Source: Salegentibacter sp. R32 (GTDB taxonomy: Bacteria; Bacteroidota; Bacteroidia; Flavobacteriales; Flavobacteriaceae). From it: DNA of 64,000 nucleotides. This document shows positions 8,131 through 17,050 of the stretch, one piece after another. Within the stretch, counting starts at the first letter, position 1; the number at the start of each line of letters is the position of its first letter. The notes under the pieces were generated by a model, which searched no databases, was not told the DNA's origin, and worked only from the letters and a program-made list of their open reading frames with translations. Location of the stretch: contig NZ_RXOM01000012.1 in NCBI RefSeq assembly GCF_008692195.1, forward strand, positions 41,614 through 105,613, given 5' to 3'. Position numbers and translations under genes: made by a program.

Positions 8131-8823
8131 TTAAGCGTTTTTAATGGCTTGTTGAGCCAATTGCAAAATTTTACTGAATTGTTCGTCTAAGCTCATTTTG
8201 GAATTATCAATAACAATAGCGTCTGTTGCCTGTATTAATGGAGAGTCTTTTCTAGAAGTATCTATTTGGTCCCTGGATTTTACGTTTTCCAATACTTCAT
8301 CATAAGTAACTTTTTCTCCTTTTTGCTGAAGTTCTTCAAATCTACGTTGTGCGCGGGTTTCGGCAGAAGCGGTCATAAATAATTTTAATTCGGCATTTGG
8401 AAAAACCACGGTGCCGATATCACGACCGTCCATCACGATTCCTTTTTCTTTTCCTAATTCGTGCTGTTGCTGTACTTGTTTTTTTCTTACTTCAGGCACT
8501 GCTGCTACTTGACTTACAAAATTAGAAACTTCCATCGTTCTGATTTCATTTTCTACATTTTCACCATTCAGGTACATTTCAGCAAAACCTCTTTCGGCAT
8601 TAAAATGAAAATGAAGTTGAATATCTTTTAAACTTTCAACAAGCTTTTCTTTCTGAAAAAAATCTTTCCCAATAAAGTTATTCCGCATCGCAAATAAGGT
8701 AACCGCACGGTACATCGCCCCGGTATCTACATACACATAACCCAACGCTCGGGCTAATTGCTTAGCTACTGTACTTTTTCCCGTGGAAGAATAACCGTCG
8801 ATGGCGATGATGATTTTTTTCAT
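8131..8823 (-). CDS. cmk: Cytidylate kinase
   Basis: A 230-residue cytoplasmic enzyme that phosphorylates CMP and dCMP using ATP. The Walker A loop is IDGYSSTGKSTVAKQLA (about residues 7-23), followed by YVDTGAMYRAVT, MDGRDIGTVVFPNAELKLF with the GRDIGT signature, and RAQRRFEEL, all diagnostic of CMP kinase. Length is normal. Cmk lies close to the type IX secretion gene porQ in many Bacteroidota; here a DUF5686 gene sits between them. Confidence 0.95.
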   Translation of the reverse strand: MKKIIIAIDGYSSTGKSTVAKQLARALGYVYVDTGAMYRAVTLFAMRNNFIGKDFFQKEKLVESLKDIQLHFHFNAERGFAEMYLNGENVENEIRTMEVSNFVSQVAAVPEVRKKQVQQQHELGKEKGIVMDGRDIGTVVFPNAELKLFMTASAETRAQRRFEELQQKGEKVTYDEVLENVKSRDQIDTSRKDSPLIQATDAIVIDNSKMSLDEQFSKILQLAQQAIKNA

Positions 8824-8960
8824 TTGAAAATTTTTGGCTGAATTTTTGTTTGTCGAATTTTAAGTATACTAATATCTAGTAAAGACGTTATTTAATAGAA
8901 TAACTAGTCTTGCGAAAATATAAAAAAACGAACCAACTATTCCGCTAAACTTACAATCTT

Positions 8961-11339
8961 ATGCTAAAAAAATTACTAAGGCTATTGCTGTTTTTTATAG
9001 TCTCTTCCTCCTTTGCTCAGCAAACTATTTCAGGAATTATTAGTAATGAAAACACAGAAGAACCTTTAGCTTTTGTGAACGTTACTTTAAAAAACAGTCC
9101 TCATCAAGGAACAATTAGTGATATTGATGGTAAATTCTCCATACAAATAAATAAAAACCCCATAGAACTCCAATTAAGCTACATTGGTTTTGAAACCAGA
9201 ATTATTGAAGCTACTACGAGTGATTCTCCGCTCTACCTTTCCCTAAAACCTTCTGAAGAACAATTGGATGAAGTTTTATTAAAAACCGGAAATCCTGCCC
9301 TCCCAATTATAAAAAAAGTGATTGCCCACCGAGAGAAAAACCATCCACAACATTTACCGGAATATTCACACGATTACTATAACAAGGTAATTTTTGATAT
9401 TGAAAGTGACGGAAAAGAGGTTGATTCAGCACTCAACAAAGTGTTAAAGGGCGGCCATATTTTGGTGATGGAATCAATTACTAAAAAGGAGTTTAAAAAC
9501 CCCAGACTAAAAAATGAAACTGTTATTGCCAATAGAGTTTCCGGTTTTAAAAACCCGATGTTTACGGCTTTAGCATCAGATATGCAGCCTTTTTCTTTTT
9601 ATGATGAAGTAATCGATCTTCTTGATATGCACTTTTTAAACCCGATCAGTAATGGAGCTATCAACAAATACGATTATCAATTAAAAGAAACACTTTTTCA
9701 AAATAAAGATACTATTCATCTTATTTCATTTCAGCCTAAAGAAGGTAAAAATATTGAAGGGCTGAAAGGATTACTTTATATTAATACGAAAAATTACGCT
9801 ATACAAAACGTAATTGCGAGCCCGTTTGAAGATTTAAAGATCGATTTAAAAATTCAGCAGCAATACCAATATTTACCGGAAGAAGTTTGGTTTCCCGAGC
9901 AATTAAATTACTCGTTAAAGCTTTCAACCAATGCCGGTGGAAATAATGATTTTGTCATTGCTGAAGGAAAGAGTTATATCCGTAATGTTAATCTACAACC
10001 TAATTTAACCACAAAAGATTTTTCTGCTGTAGTTTTAAAAATAGATGAGGAAGCCCCTAAAAAAGATAGCGTATATTGGCAAACCCACCGAACCGTCCCG
10101 TTAAGCGAAGAAGAAACCATTACTTACCGTGTGATAGACAGTTTAGGCGAAGAATTAAAGTTTGATAAAATTATTTCTTATACCCATAAACTTCCGCAGG
10201 GTAAAATACCAATTGGCAAAATAGATTTAGACCTAACAAAATTATTTGGTTACAATAAACATGAAGGTACAAGGCTTGGTGCAGGACTTTACACAAATGA
10301 AAAATTAATTAAAGATTTAGAGTTAGGCGGCTATTTTGGATATGGATTTAAAGATTATGAATGGAAATATGGCTTAAGTGCCAAATACATCATTTCTAAA
10401 GATGACGATATTTTTGTGAAAGCAGCCTATCAAGATGATATTAAAGAAATTGGTAGTTACGGTTTACCCTTATCTGAAAATCTTTATAATGGTTTACGGG
10501 ATTTTATGATTGAAAAAGTAGATCATATTCAAAAATATAGCATCTCCGGAGGGTTTAGAAGCTTTAAGTATTTACAAACTGAAATTGAATTAAATCAGGC
10601 TAAAATTACTCCGCTTAACAATTATGCTTTCAAAGCAACCGATTATAATTTGAATCCATTTCATCATACAAGTGCTTCTATAAAATTACGCTATGCGTAT
10701 GCCGAAAGGTTTATACAAACTCCTTATCAAAAAATGAGTTTGGGCACTAAATTCCCGATTGTCACTTTGCAATACACTCATGGATTTGACGGTTTACTTG
10801 AAGGTGATTTTAATTACCAAAAAGTAGAAGCAAGAATTGAACAGAATGTTTTTCTAAAAAATTTCGGAAAGACTTCTTATAGAATTCAAGCCGGTTATGT
10901 AGATGAAATTTTACCTAGAAGTTTATTATTTACCGGTGAAGGAAGTCACGATGATGATTTTCCTGTAGTTATTGAAAATACTTTTCAGACCATGTTGCCC
11001 TATGAATTTTTAAGTGATCGTTATCTAGATGTATTTTTGAGTCATAACTTTGGTTCTTTATTATTTAAATCGGAAAAATTTAATCCTGAAATTATTGTTC
11101 ATCATAATTTAAGTTGGGGAGATTTACGTGACGACTACACTCTTTATAATTTCAAAACCAAAGAAAATGTTTATTTAGAAGGTGGATTAGAATTAGGAAG
11201 GCTTTTAAAATTGAATTACCTAGACATAGCTTATGTTACTTTTGGTGCCGGAGCTTTTTATCGCTATGGAAATTATCATCTCGAAGATTTTGACGATAAT
11301 ATTGCTTTAAAATTTAATGTAGGATTCAGCTTTAACTAA
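8961..11339 (+). CDS. DUF5686 / carboxypeptidase-regulatory-like outer-membrane protein
   Basis: A 792-residue protein. Residues 1-19 are a signal peptide (cleavage after SSSFA). Residues about 20-100 form a CarboxypepD_reg-like beta-sandwich: ISGIISNENTEEPLAFVNVTL followed by GTISDIDGKFSIQI and LQLSYIGFETRII, as in the plug-side domains of Bacteroidota surface proteins. The remainder matches the DUF5686 layout, with many beta-strands and an aromatic C-terminus (ALKFNVGFSFN) that suggests a barrel. There is no TonB box or plug domain, so it is not a SusC-type transporter. Function is unknown; an outer-membrane role is inferred. Its stop nearly touches that of porQ (convergent, 1 bp). Confidence 0.8.
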   Translation: MLKKLLRLLLFFIVSSSFAQQTISGIISNENTEEPLAFVNVTLKNSPHQGTISDIDGKFSIQINKNPIELQLSYIGFETRIIEATTSDSPLYLSLKPSEEQLDEVLLKTGNPALPIIKKVIAHREKNHPQHLPEYSHDYYNKVIFDIESDGKEVDSALNKVLKGGHILVMESITKKEFKNPRLKNETVIANRVSGFKNPMFTALASDMQPFSFYDEVIDLLDMHFLNPISNGAINKYDYQLKETLFQNKDTIHLISFQPKEGKNIEGLKGLLYINTKNYAIQNVIASPFEDLKIDLKIQQQYQYLPEEVWFPEQLNYSLKLSTNAGGNNDFVIAEGKSYIRNVNLQPNLTTKDFSAVVLKIDEEAPKKDSVYWQTHRTVPLSEEETITYRVIDSLGEELKFDKIISYTHKLPQGKIPIGKIDLDLTKLFGYNKHEGTRLGAGLYTNEKLIKDLELGGYFGYGFKDYEWKYGLSAKYIISKDDDIFVKAAYQDDIKEIGSYGLPLSENLYNGLRDFMIEKVDHIQKYSISGGFRSFKYLQTEIELNQAKITPLNNYAFKATDYNLNPFHHTSASIKLRYAYAERFIQTPYQKMSLGTKFPIVTLQYTHGFDGLLEGDFNYQKVEARIEQNVFLKNFGKTSYRIQAGYVDEILPRSLLFTGEGSHDDDFPVVIENTFQTMLPYEFLSDRYLDVFLSHNFGSLLFKSEKFNPEIIVHHNLSWGDLRDDYTLYNFKTKENVYLEGGLELGRLLKLNYLDIAYVTFGAGAFYRYGNYHLEDFDDNIALKFNVGFSFN

Positions 11340-11340
11340 C

Positions 11341-12360
11341 CTAATTCAAATCTAAATTCAACCCGAAGAAACTAGAGCTAGAAGCACTATGGTAGCGCGC
11401 ATAGGTATAGCTTAATCTTAATTTATTAAACTTAATGGAAAGTCCACCGCTTACTCCTGCAAATGATCGTTGATCTAAAATTCTGAGTTCTTCCCCTCTT
11501 CTAAAGCTATAGCCCAACCTTAGGTTAAAACCCCCTTCCGGAAAAATTTCCGCTCCTATGATGGTATGCCTCAATAAATTATTAAAAAATCCCGGATCAT
11601 CGGCAATTACATTTCCTTCCAGATCGGTTTCATCACGAGCAGTATTTCTAAAAGCCAATTTCCATTGCTGGAGGTTTTCAAAAGTAATATGCCAACGGAT
11701 AGGAACGCCTTCTGCCAATTGAGAAATTCCTACGTCTACTTCTAAAGGTAGTTTTTCGTAGATTTCATTATAAGGAGTAAATTGGGTACCCATATTTCTC
11801 ACCACCCCTGCAATTACCAAATCCCAATCTTCATAGAAATAAGTAACCCCCAAATCTACCGCTCCTCCAAAAGAATTATACTGTTCTAACTTAGAAGAAA
11901 TTAATTTTACATTGGCTCCTACATAAAAATCTGTCCAAGGGATATTATACGCATATCCTACAGACAGAGCTACTTCTCCTCCACTAAAATCGCCGGTAGC
12001 TTCTCCAAACTCATTATAGCCATTAAAGGTGCCATAATTCACATAGGTTACTCCGGCGTGTACTACCTGTGTGTGCCTATCGATTAAATAAGCATAAGAA
12101 GCCGTACCATAATTTACATCTCCTAGATAATTTACATAATTTAAAGAGACATTATTATCCATTCTATAATTGATGGTGGAAGGATTATAAATTCCTGAAG
12201 TAGGATCGTAATCGTAGATCGTGATGTTTTTTCCGCCTAAAGCTGCTTGACGGGGACTTGCCACTAAATTCAAAAACTGATAGGTACTTTTACCCCCTAT
12301 TTGTGCATAAATGGATGGAGTAGCAAGGATGAAAAAAAAGTAAATCCAATTTTTTGGCAT
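11341..12360 (-). CDS. porQ: Type IX secretion system protein PorQ
   Basis: A 339-residue outer-membrane protein with a signal peptide (residues 1-19, cleaved after IYA) and a PorV/PorQ/FadL-like barrel. The N-terminal pattern QFLNLVASPRQAALGG and the GIYNPSTINY motif are typical of PorQ. In Porphyromonas gingivalis PorQ is part of the type IX secretion machinery with PorV, PorU and PorZ and helps anchor the attachment complex. Proximity to cmk supports this call, since the two are often neighbours in the phylum. PorV is the main alternative, but length and the opening motif favour PorQ. Confidence 0.85.
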   Translation of the reverse strand: MPKNWIYFFFILATPSIYAQIGGKSTYQFLNLVASPRQAALGGKNITIYDYDPTSGIYNPSTINYRMDNNVSLNYVNYLGDVNYGTASYAYLIDRHTQVVHAGVTYVNYGTFNGYNEFGEATGDFSGGEVALSVGYAYNIPWTDFYVGANVKLISSKLEQYNSFGGAVDLGVTYFYEDWDLVIAGVVRNMGTQFTPYNEIYEKLPLEVDVGISQLAEGVPIRWHITFENLQQWKLAFRNTARDETDLEGNVIADDPGFFNNLLRHTIIGAEIFPEGGFNLRLGYSFRRGEELRILDQRSFAGVSGGLSIKFNKLRLSYTYARYHSASSSSFFGLNLDLN

Positions 12361-12678
12361 AGGGGCAAAAGTAGTTATTTACATTTCTTAAACGGAATAC
12401 TTACTTTATTATTTTCTAAGGAACAATGTTAATAATTCCTGATTTTAGAAGAAACTATGATCACTAATTTTTCAAACGAAGCCACTTATAAAAGTTACAG
12501 AATACAGATTTAATATTTTTCATCCTCAAAAATTATATTTTTCATTTTTAAATTGAAAAATTTTACGAAAGCATTCAATCCCAAAAAGCGTTAACAACTA
12601 AATTTCAAATACTTACAATTAATACTTATATTGCTCTCTTAACATTTTAACGACTTACACCCTAAAAAAACTTAATTC
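12361..12678. other. 318-bp divergent intergenic region, porQ / amt
   Basis: AT-rich DNA between the divergent starts of porQ and amt. It must hold both promoters. A weak TATATTG (12627-12633) could be the amt -7 element, but it lacks one T of the consensus and I see no clear -33 partner. No small gene, repeat or hairpin stands out. Confidence 0.5.
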
Positions 12679-13956
12679 ATGAAGAAAAAAATCTACTTCA
12701 TTGTACTTGCAATTCTAGTGATTATCAACATGTTTAACATTCCGGGTACGACCGAAAGTGCTGCTGAAATTGATAGTGGTGATACGGCCTGGATGTTAGT
12801 TTCTGCCGCATTGGTACTCTTAATGACGCCCGGGCTAGCCTTTTTCTATGGCGGAATGGTCAACAAGAAAAATATCATTTCTACCATGCTACAGAGCTTC
12901 GTTGCCTTAGGGGTAGTGAGTATTCTTTGGGTAACGGTGGGTTTTAGTTTAGCTTTTGGTGATAGTATTGGAGGTATTATTGGAAACCCAATGACTTATT
13001 TTAATTTCAACGGAGTTTCACTTGCTCCCAATCCGGATTTTTCTGAAACAATTCCATTTTTACTGTTTGCTTTATTTCAATTGAAGTTTGCGATTATCAC
13101 TCCTGCTTTAATCACGGGGAGCTTTGCTGAACGTGTACGATTTAGAAGCTACATTTTATTTATGATCATTTTTGTATTGTTTATTTACACCCCTTTAGCG
13201 CATATGACTTGGCATCCAGACGGATTATTAAGAAATTGGGATGTATTGGATTTTGCCGGTGGAACTGTGGTACATATGTCGGCTGGATTTGCTGCTTTAG
13301 CCGGAGCGGTTTACTTAGGTAAAAGAAAACGGAATGTACACAATCCATCACAAGTACCTTATATTATTTTAGGAACTGCTTTATTATGGTTTGGATGGTT
13401 TGGTTTTAATGCCGGTTCTGCCCTGGGAGCTAATCTTGACGCAGTAAGCGCATTTGCCAACACAAATTTTGCTTCTGCAGCAGCCATGATTGCTTGGATT
13501 TTCTTTGATATGTTCAATAAAAAGAAAATGTCGGCCACCGGAGCTTGTATTGGTGCGGTAGTTGGATTAGTGGCCATTACCCCTGCAGCCGGTTTTGTAA
13601 CTATTGGACAAAGTATTTTTATAGGATTTATTTCGGCAATAATCAGTTGGTATGCTGTACAGGTGAAAAACAAATCTGGTTTAGACGATACCTTAGATGT
13701 TTTTCCTTGTCACGGTATTGGAGGAGTTTCAGGAATGATTTTAACGGCTGTCTTTGCTAAAGATGTAGGGTTGGTTTACGGTGAAACGACTACTTTCTTA
13801 CACCATATGGCGGCATTGCTAGGAGTAAGTATTTTCACTTTCTTCGGAAGTTTATTACTCTATAAAATTACAGATTTAATTACTCCAATTCGTGTTATTG
13901 AAGAAAAGGAATTAGAAGGATTGGATCTTTCCCAGCACGGAGAAAGTGTGGATTAG
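12679..13956 (+). CDS. amt: Ammonium transporter
   Basis: A 425-residue Amt/MEP/Rh channel with about eleven membrane helices that conducts ammonium. Residues about 36-60 read DTAWMLVSAALVLLMTPGLAFFYGG, the family signature. DFAGGTVVHMSAGFAAL carries the first pore histidine and FPCHGIGGVSGMI the second. The N-terminal hydrophobic segment may be a cleaved signal, as in other Amt proteins. No glnK/P-II gene follows; a terminator lies 27 bp downstream, so the gene is transcribed alone. Confidence 0.95.
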   Translation: MKKKIYFIVLAILVIINMFNIPGTTESAAEIDSGDTAWMLVSAALVLLMTPGLAFFYGGMVNKKNIISTMLQSFVALGVVSILWVTVGFSLAFGDSIGGIIGNPMTYFNFNGVSLAPNPDFSETIPFLLFALFQLKFAIITPALITGSFAERVRFRSYILFMIIFVLFIYTPLAHMTWHPDGLLRNWDVLDFAGGTVVHMSAGFAALAGAVYLGKRKRNVHNPSQVPYIILGTALLWFGWFGFNAGSALGANLDAVSAFANTNFASAAAMIAWIFFDMFNKKKMSATGACIGAVVGLVAITPAAGFVTIGQSIFIGFISAIISWYAVQVKNKSGLDDTLDVFPCHGIGGVSGMILTAVFAKDVGLVYGETTTFLHHMAALLGVSIFTFFGSLLLYKITDLITPIRVIEEKELEGLDLSQHGESVD

Positions 13957-13982
13957 ATGACCACTTCTACGTTATAGAAATA

Positions 13983-14019
13983 AATAAAGCCTGCAGTTTT
14001 CAGCAGGCTTTATTATTTT
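13983..14019. terminator. Bidirectional terminator between amt and the FKBP gene
   Basis: AATAAAGCCTGC (13983-13994) pairs perfectly with GCAGGCTTTATT (14003-14014), loop of eight bases, with T-runs usable on both strands. It serves amt (plus) and the convergent lipoprotein gene (minus). Confidence 0.85.
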
Positions 14020-14054
14020 TTGATATTAACTATTGTTGAATTGAAAAAGTAATT

Positions 14055-15008
14055 TTACTCTTGTTCAATTGCGATATCAGGATCCAGATAATCCGGGGTA
14101 CCATCGTTATTGGTATCGGTAAAAATAATTTCGTCCTCTGTAATTATTCCGTCTTCATTGGCATCATTTACTTCAATTTCATCAGCTGTTAAAACCCCAT
14201 CACCATCATCATCAACATCTAAATAATTAGGGGTACCATCGTTATCCATATCTTCATCTTGCTCAAAATAAATCCCATCATTATCGGTGTCTTCTAGATA
14301 AGAGGGTATCCCATCTCCATCATGATCCATTTGTACACCTGAAAGCAGTTTAAACTCAAACATAATAGGCTCATAATTACTTGGAGCTCCATTAAAATAA
14401 GCCAAGCCAGCAGGGATAAACACCACACCCATTCCAAAATCATCAGAGTAATTTATTGAACCGTCAGTATTTTCTTCAAAACTGGAAGATCCTTGAAATT
14501 CTATCAATGCTTCTGCAAATCCTGTGATGATACCAGGGCCTTGATTTCCTAATAAGTTAAAACTAACAGGAACATCACTTTCATCAAAGGTGTTCTCTTG
14601 TAAATTTTCGCCGGTATAAGTTACGATAACACGATCTGCTTTGGTGGGTTGATAGGTTTCTTCAGCTCCTTTTCTCACTTGAATATAATAGAGCCTATAG
14701 GTAAGATCTCCTTGCTCAACTTCCTTCATTTTTAACTCGTCTGAGTCCATAATAGAAGTCCTATCTGCATTTTCTCCTGCAATAGTATCTATCACTATTT
14801 CCTGTAATAAGGGATTGCTAGTTAAAGAAGGGATTACTTCAAAATAATGACTAGCCAGATAAGCCTCAATAGTTTCTTCATTCTCTAAATAGACTTCTGT
14901 TTCATCTCTCAACTGAATCGAAGCACCATCATCCTCAGTACCATTACAACTTATCATAAAGGCTGAAGATATAATTAATAATCCAAAAAATTTACAGTAT
15001 TTCATCAT
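14055..15008 (-). CDS. FKBP-type peptidyl-prolyl isomerase lipoprotein with acidic EF-hand-like tail
   Basis: A lipoprotein of about 317 residues. The open frame extends to 15029, but [21 protein letters not shown] is the natural start, with lipidated Cys after FMIS. Residues about 110-225 resemble an FKBP domain ([10 protein letters not shown], then [17 protein letters not shown] and a [10 protein letters not shown] strand), which would assist protein folding in the periplasm or at the outer membrane. The C-terminal 90 residues carry repeated Asp motifs such as [18 protein letters not shown] and [14 protein letters not shown], matching calcium-binding type-3-thrombospondin or EF-hand loops. 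The isomerase call rests on pattern, and active-site aromatic residues appear only partly conserved. Confidence 0.75.
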   Translation of the reverse strand: MMKYCKFFGLLIISSAFMISCNGTEDDGASIQLRDETEVYLENEETIEAYLASHYFEVIPSLTSNPLLQEIVIDTIAGENADRTSIMDSDELKMKEVEQGDLTYRLYYIQVRKGAEETYQPTKADRVIVTYTGENLQENTFDESDVPVSFNLLGNQGPGIITGFAEALIEFQGSSSFEENTDGSINYSDDFGMGVVFIPAGLAYFNGAPSNYEPIMFEFKLLSGVQMDHDGDGIPSYLEDTDNDGIYFEQDEDMDNDGTPNYLDVDDDGDGVLTADEIEVNDANEDGIITEDEIIFTDTNNDGTPDYLDPDIAIEQE

Positions 15009-15075
15009 TGCTTTAAATTTAGCCCGCAAGATACAATTTTCTTATATTTTTGTATAACGAAATAAATTCTCTTTT

Positions 15076-15465
15076 ATGCGTGTAGATAAATATTTATGGT
15101 GTGTTCGATATTTTAAAACTCGGAGTATTGCTACCAAGGCTTGCAAAAAAAGTCACGTAAAGGTAAATGGCGATCCCGTAAAGCCTTCTAGAGAAGTTTA
15201 CCTTACAGATAAGATTGAAATAAGAAAAAACCAAATTAATTATAAAATTGAAGTATTAGATCTTCCGCCTTCCAGGGTGGGTGCCAAATTGGTGAATATT
15301 TATTTAACTGATATTACCCCCAAAGAAAATCTTGAAAAATTAGATTTATTGAAATATTCTCAAGATTATTACCGAAAAAAAGGAACGGGAAGACCTACCA
15401 AAAAAGACCGAAGGGAAATTGACGATTGGTTTGATATAGATAATAAAGACGAAGAAGAAATATAA
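15076..15465 (+). CDS. S4-domain RNA-binding protein (Hsp15-like)
   Basis: A 129-residue basic cytoplasmic protein. Residues 1-60 are an S4 domain opening MRVDKYLWCVRYFKTRSIATKAC and followed by HVKVNGDPVKPSREV, as in Hsp15/HslR, which binds stalled 50S subunits carrying peptidyl-tRNA. The tail is charged and rich in Lys and Arg (KKGTGRPTKKDRREID), as in the family. A TATTTTTG box at 15045-15052 is a likely -7 element. The gene is followed after 2 bp by a phosphoribosyltransferase, so the two form an operon. Confidence 0.85.
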   Translation: MRVDKYLWCVRYFKTRSIATKACKKSHVKVNGDPVKPSREVYLTDKIEIRKNQINYKIEVLDLPPSRVGAKLVNIYLTDITPKENLEKLDLLKYSQDYYRKKGTGRPTKKDRREIDDWFDIDNKDEEEI

Positions 15466-15467
15466 TT

Positions 15468-15971
15468 ATGACTGCAAAAAAAACGCTTATACTCGATCAT
15501 CAACAGATTGAGCATAAAATTAAAAGAATGGCTTATCAGATTTATGAGAGCAATGTAAACGAATCTGAAATAATTATTGCCGGCATCGCAAAAAACGGTT
15601 TTGTTTTAGCTCAAAAATTAACCACTGCTTTACAGGAAATTTCAGATATAAAAATTGAATTATGTGAAGTAAAGCTCGATAAGAAAAACCCGCTAGCGGG
15701 AGCAAAGACCTCTCTTGATGCTGAGGAATATAAAAATAAATCTATTATTTTGGTAGATGACGTACTTAACTCGGGTTCTACACTTATCTATGGAGTTAAA
15801 CATTTTCTAGAAGTTCCTTTAAAGAAATTCCAGACCGCTGTGTTGGTAGACAGGAGCCATAAAAAGTTTCCGGTGAAAGCAGATGTAAAAGGTATTTCTT
15901 TATCTACTTCACTTAATGAAACCATTAAGGTAAGCTTTGGCAAAAACAATAAAGCGGAATTAGTGGAGTAA
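15468..15971 (+). CDS. Phosphoribosyltransferase (PyrR/purine PRTase type)
   Basis: A 167-residue protein with the type I PRTase fold. The PRPP-binding loop is IILVDDVLNSGSTLIYG (about residues 92-108), with the paired Asp before the loop and the G-S-T turn after it. The N-terminal half has the hood strand pattern IIIAGIAKNGFVLAQKL. Length and spacing resemble PyrR and hypoxanthine-type enzymes, but I cannot fix the substrate. It starts 2 bp after the S4 gene and its stop overlaps that of aroK by 12 bp (convergent). Confidence 0.8.
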   Translation: MTAKKTLILDHQQIEHKIKRMAYQIYESNVNESEIIIAGIAKNGFVLAQKLTTALQEISDIKIELCEVKLDKKNPLAGAKTSLDAEEYKNKSIILVDDVLNSGSTLIYGVKHFLEVPLKKFQTAVLVDRSHKKFPVKADVKGISLSTSLNETIKVSFGKNNKAELVE

Positions 15972-16484
15972 TTTTATTATTTCTTCACCCAGTTCTTCCA
16001 CAGTTTTGGTATTTGCATCGATAATAAAATCACTTTGCAAGTAATAAAACTGTCTTTCAAAAAGGTGTTTTCTTATGTATTCTTCCAACTCTTCCTCTGT
16101 TTGGAGATGATTAATGATAGGCCTCTTTTGTTTTTCTTGAATCAATCGCGCAGTTAAATTCTGCGCAGTCATTTTTAAATAAAAAAGCTTTACTTCTTCA
16201 TTGCTCTTCAATAAATGCAAATTATTGGCATAACATGGCGTTCCTCCACCTAAAGAAATCACTTCATTTTTTGAAGACCCTAACACTTCTTTTAGTACCC
16301 TATTTTCAACTTTTCTGAAATAAATCTCTCCATTTTTTTGAAAAATATCGGTAATCGAAGAATTTTCTTTTTTTTCAATTTCGGTATCAGTTTCCACAAA
16401 ATCGAAGTTCATTTTTTTTGATAACAATTGACCCCCAGTACTTTTACCGCAGCCCATATAACCACACAAAACTATTTTCATCAT
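15960..16484 (-). CDS. aroK: Shikimate kinase
   Basis: About 174 residues from the ATG at 16484 (MMKIVLCGYMGCGKSTGGQL); the frame is open to 16499 but the extra residues precede the first beta-strand. It phosphorylates shikimate at the 3-OH with ATP. Walker A is GYMGCGKSTGG, the substrate-binding Asp lies in FVETDTEIEKK, the Arg in YFRKVENRVL, and the glycine triplet in ISLGGGTPCY. The lid arginine is in KQKRPII. All match AroK. It is convergent with the phosphoribosyltransferase gene. Confidence 0.93.
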   Translation of the reverse strand: MMKIVLCGYMGCGKSTGGQLLSKKMNFDFVETDTEIEKKENSSITDIFQKNGEIYFRKVENRVLKEVLGSSKNEVISLGGGTPCYANNLHLLKSNEEVKLFYLKMTAQNLTARLIQEKQKRPIINHLQTEEELEEYIRKHLFERQFYYLQSDFIIDANTKTVEELGEEIIKLLH

Positions 16485-16544
16485 TTTAATTTTATTCAAA
16501 AATGAGCAATTTTTAAGAAATCACAAATTTATCTAAAAATAGCC

Positions 16545-16574
16545 TTGGTAAATTGATAAAACACATTATATTTG
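16545..16574 (+). promoter_or_regulatory. Promoter of the tRNA cluster
   Basis: TTG at 16545-16547, 19 bases, then TATATTTG at 16567-16574: an exact Bacteroidota sigma-A promoter. The first tRNA begins 31 bases downstream of the box. A small CATTCG/CGAATG hairpin sits between (16581-16597). Confidence 0.7.
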
Positions 16575-16604
16575 CACCCGCATTCGCAAAACGAATGTTG
16601 GAGA

Positions 16605-16677
16605 GATCTGGTAGCTCAGTTGGTAGAGCATCTCCCTTTTAAGGAGAGGGTCCTGGGTTCGAGCCCCAGCCAGATCA
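16605..16677 (+). tRNA. tRNA-Lys (anticodon TTT), copy 1
   Basis: A 73-base cloverleaf: acceptor GATCTGG/CCAGATC, D-arm GCTC/GAGC, anticodon stem TCTCC/GGAGA around loop CTTTTAA (anticodon TTT), T-arm CTGGG-TTCGAGC-CCCAG, discriminator A. CCA is not encoded. The last bases are duplicated at 16725-16743. Confidence 0.97.
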
Positions 16678-16743
16678 CTAAAGATATGGATGGGCGAGAA
16701 GTTTATCTTGAGCGAAGCCGAAAGGAGCCCCAGCCAGATCACT
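16661..16743 (+). repeat. Duplicated tRNA-Lys 3' end flanking a 45-bp insert, copy 1
   Basis: GAGCCCCAGCCAGATCACT occurs at 16661-16679 (end of the tRNA) and again at 16725-16743. The 45 bases between them include TCTTGAGCGAAGCCGAAAG (16706-16724), a relative of the dispersed CTTCGACTCCGCTC repeat. This looks like an insertion that duplicated 19 bp of target. Confidence 0.75.
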
Positions 16744-16789
16744 TTCTTTTTTTTATAATTTTTGTAAAAATTATAGTTCTTTTCAAAAC

Positions 16790-16862
16790 GATCTGGTAGC
16801 TCAGTTGGTAGAGCATCTCCCTTTTAAGGAGAGGGTCCTGGGTTCGAGCCCCAGCCAGATCA
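16790..16862 (+). tRNA. tRNA-Lys (anticodon TTT), copy 2
   Basis: Identical over all 73 bases to the copy 185 bp upstream, with the same anticodon TTT. It shares the downstream duplicated 3' end as well, so the two arose by a recent tandem duplication of a unit of about 185 bp. Confidence 0.97.
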
Positions 16863-16928
16863 CTAAAGATATGGATGGGCGAGAGGTTTATCTTGAGCGA
16901 AGCCGAAAGGAGCCCCAGCCAGATCACT
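16846..16928 (+). repeat. Duplicated tRNA-Lys 3' end flanking a 45-bp insert, copy 2
   Basis: The 19-bp direct repeat is at 16846-16864 and 16910-16928. The whole unit 16790-16928 differs from 16605-16743 at one base (A at 16700, G at 16885). Confidence 0.75.
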
Positions 16929-16946
16929 TCTTCTTATTTTTATTCA

Positions 16947-17030
16947 GCCCAGGTGCTGGAACTGGTAGACAGGCATGGTTGAGGGCCATGTGTCCATTAG
17001 GGCGTATGGGTTCGACTCCCATCCTGGGCA
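16947..17030 (+). tRNA. tRNA-Leu (anticodon GAG)
   Basis: An 84-base class II tRNA: acceptor GCCCAGG/CCTGGGC, anticodon stem CATGG/CCATG around loop TTGAGGG (anticodon GAG, reads CUC/CUU), long variable arm, T-arm ATGGG-TTCGACT-CCCAT, discriminator A. Probably cotranscribed with the tRNA-Lys genes. Confidence 0.96.
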
Positions 17031-17050
17031 CTTTAGCTATACATTTAAAA

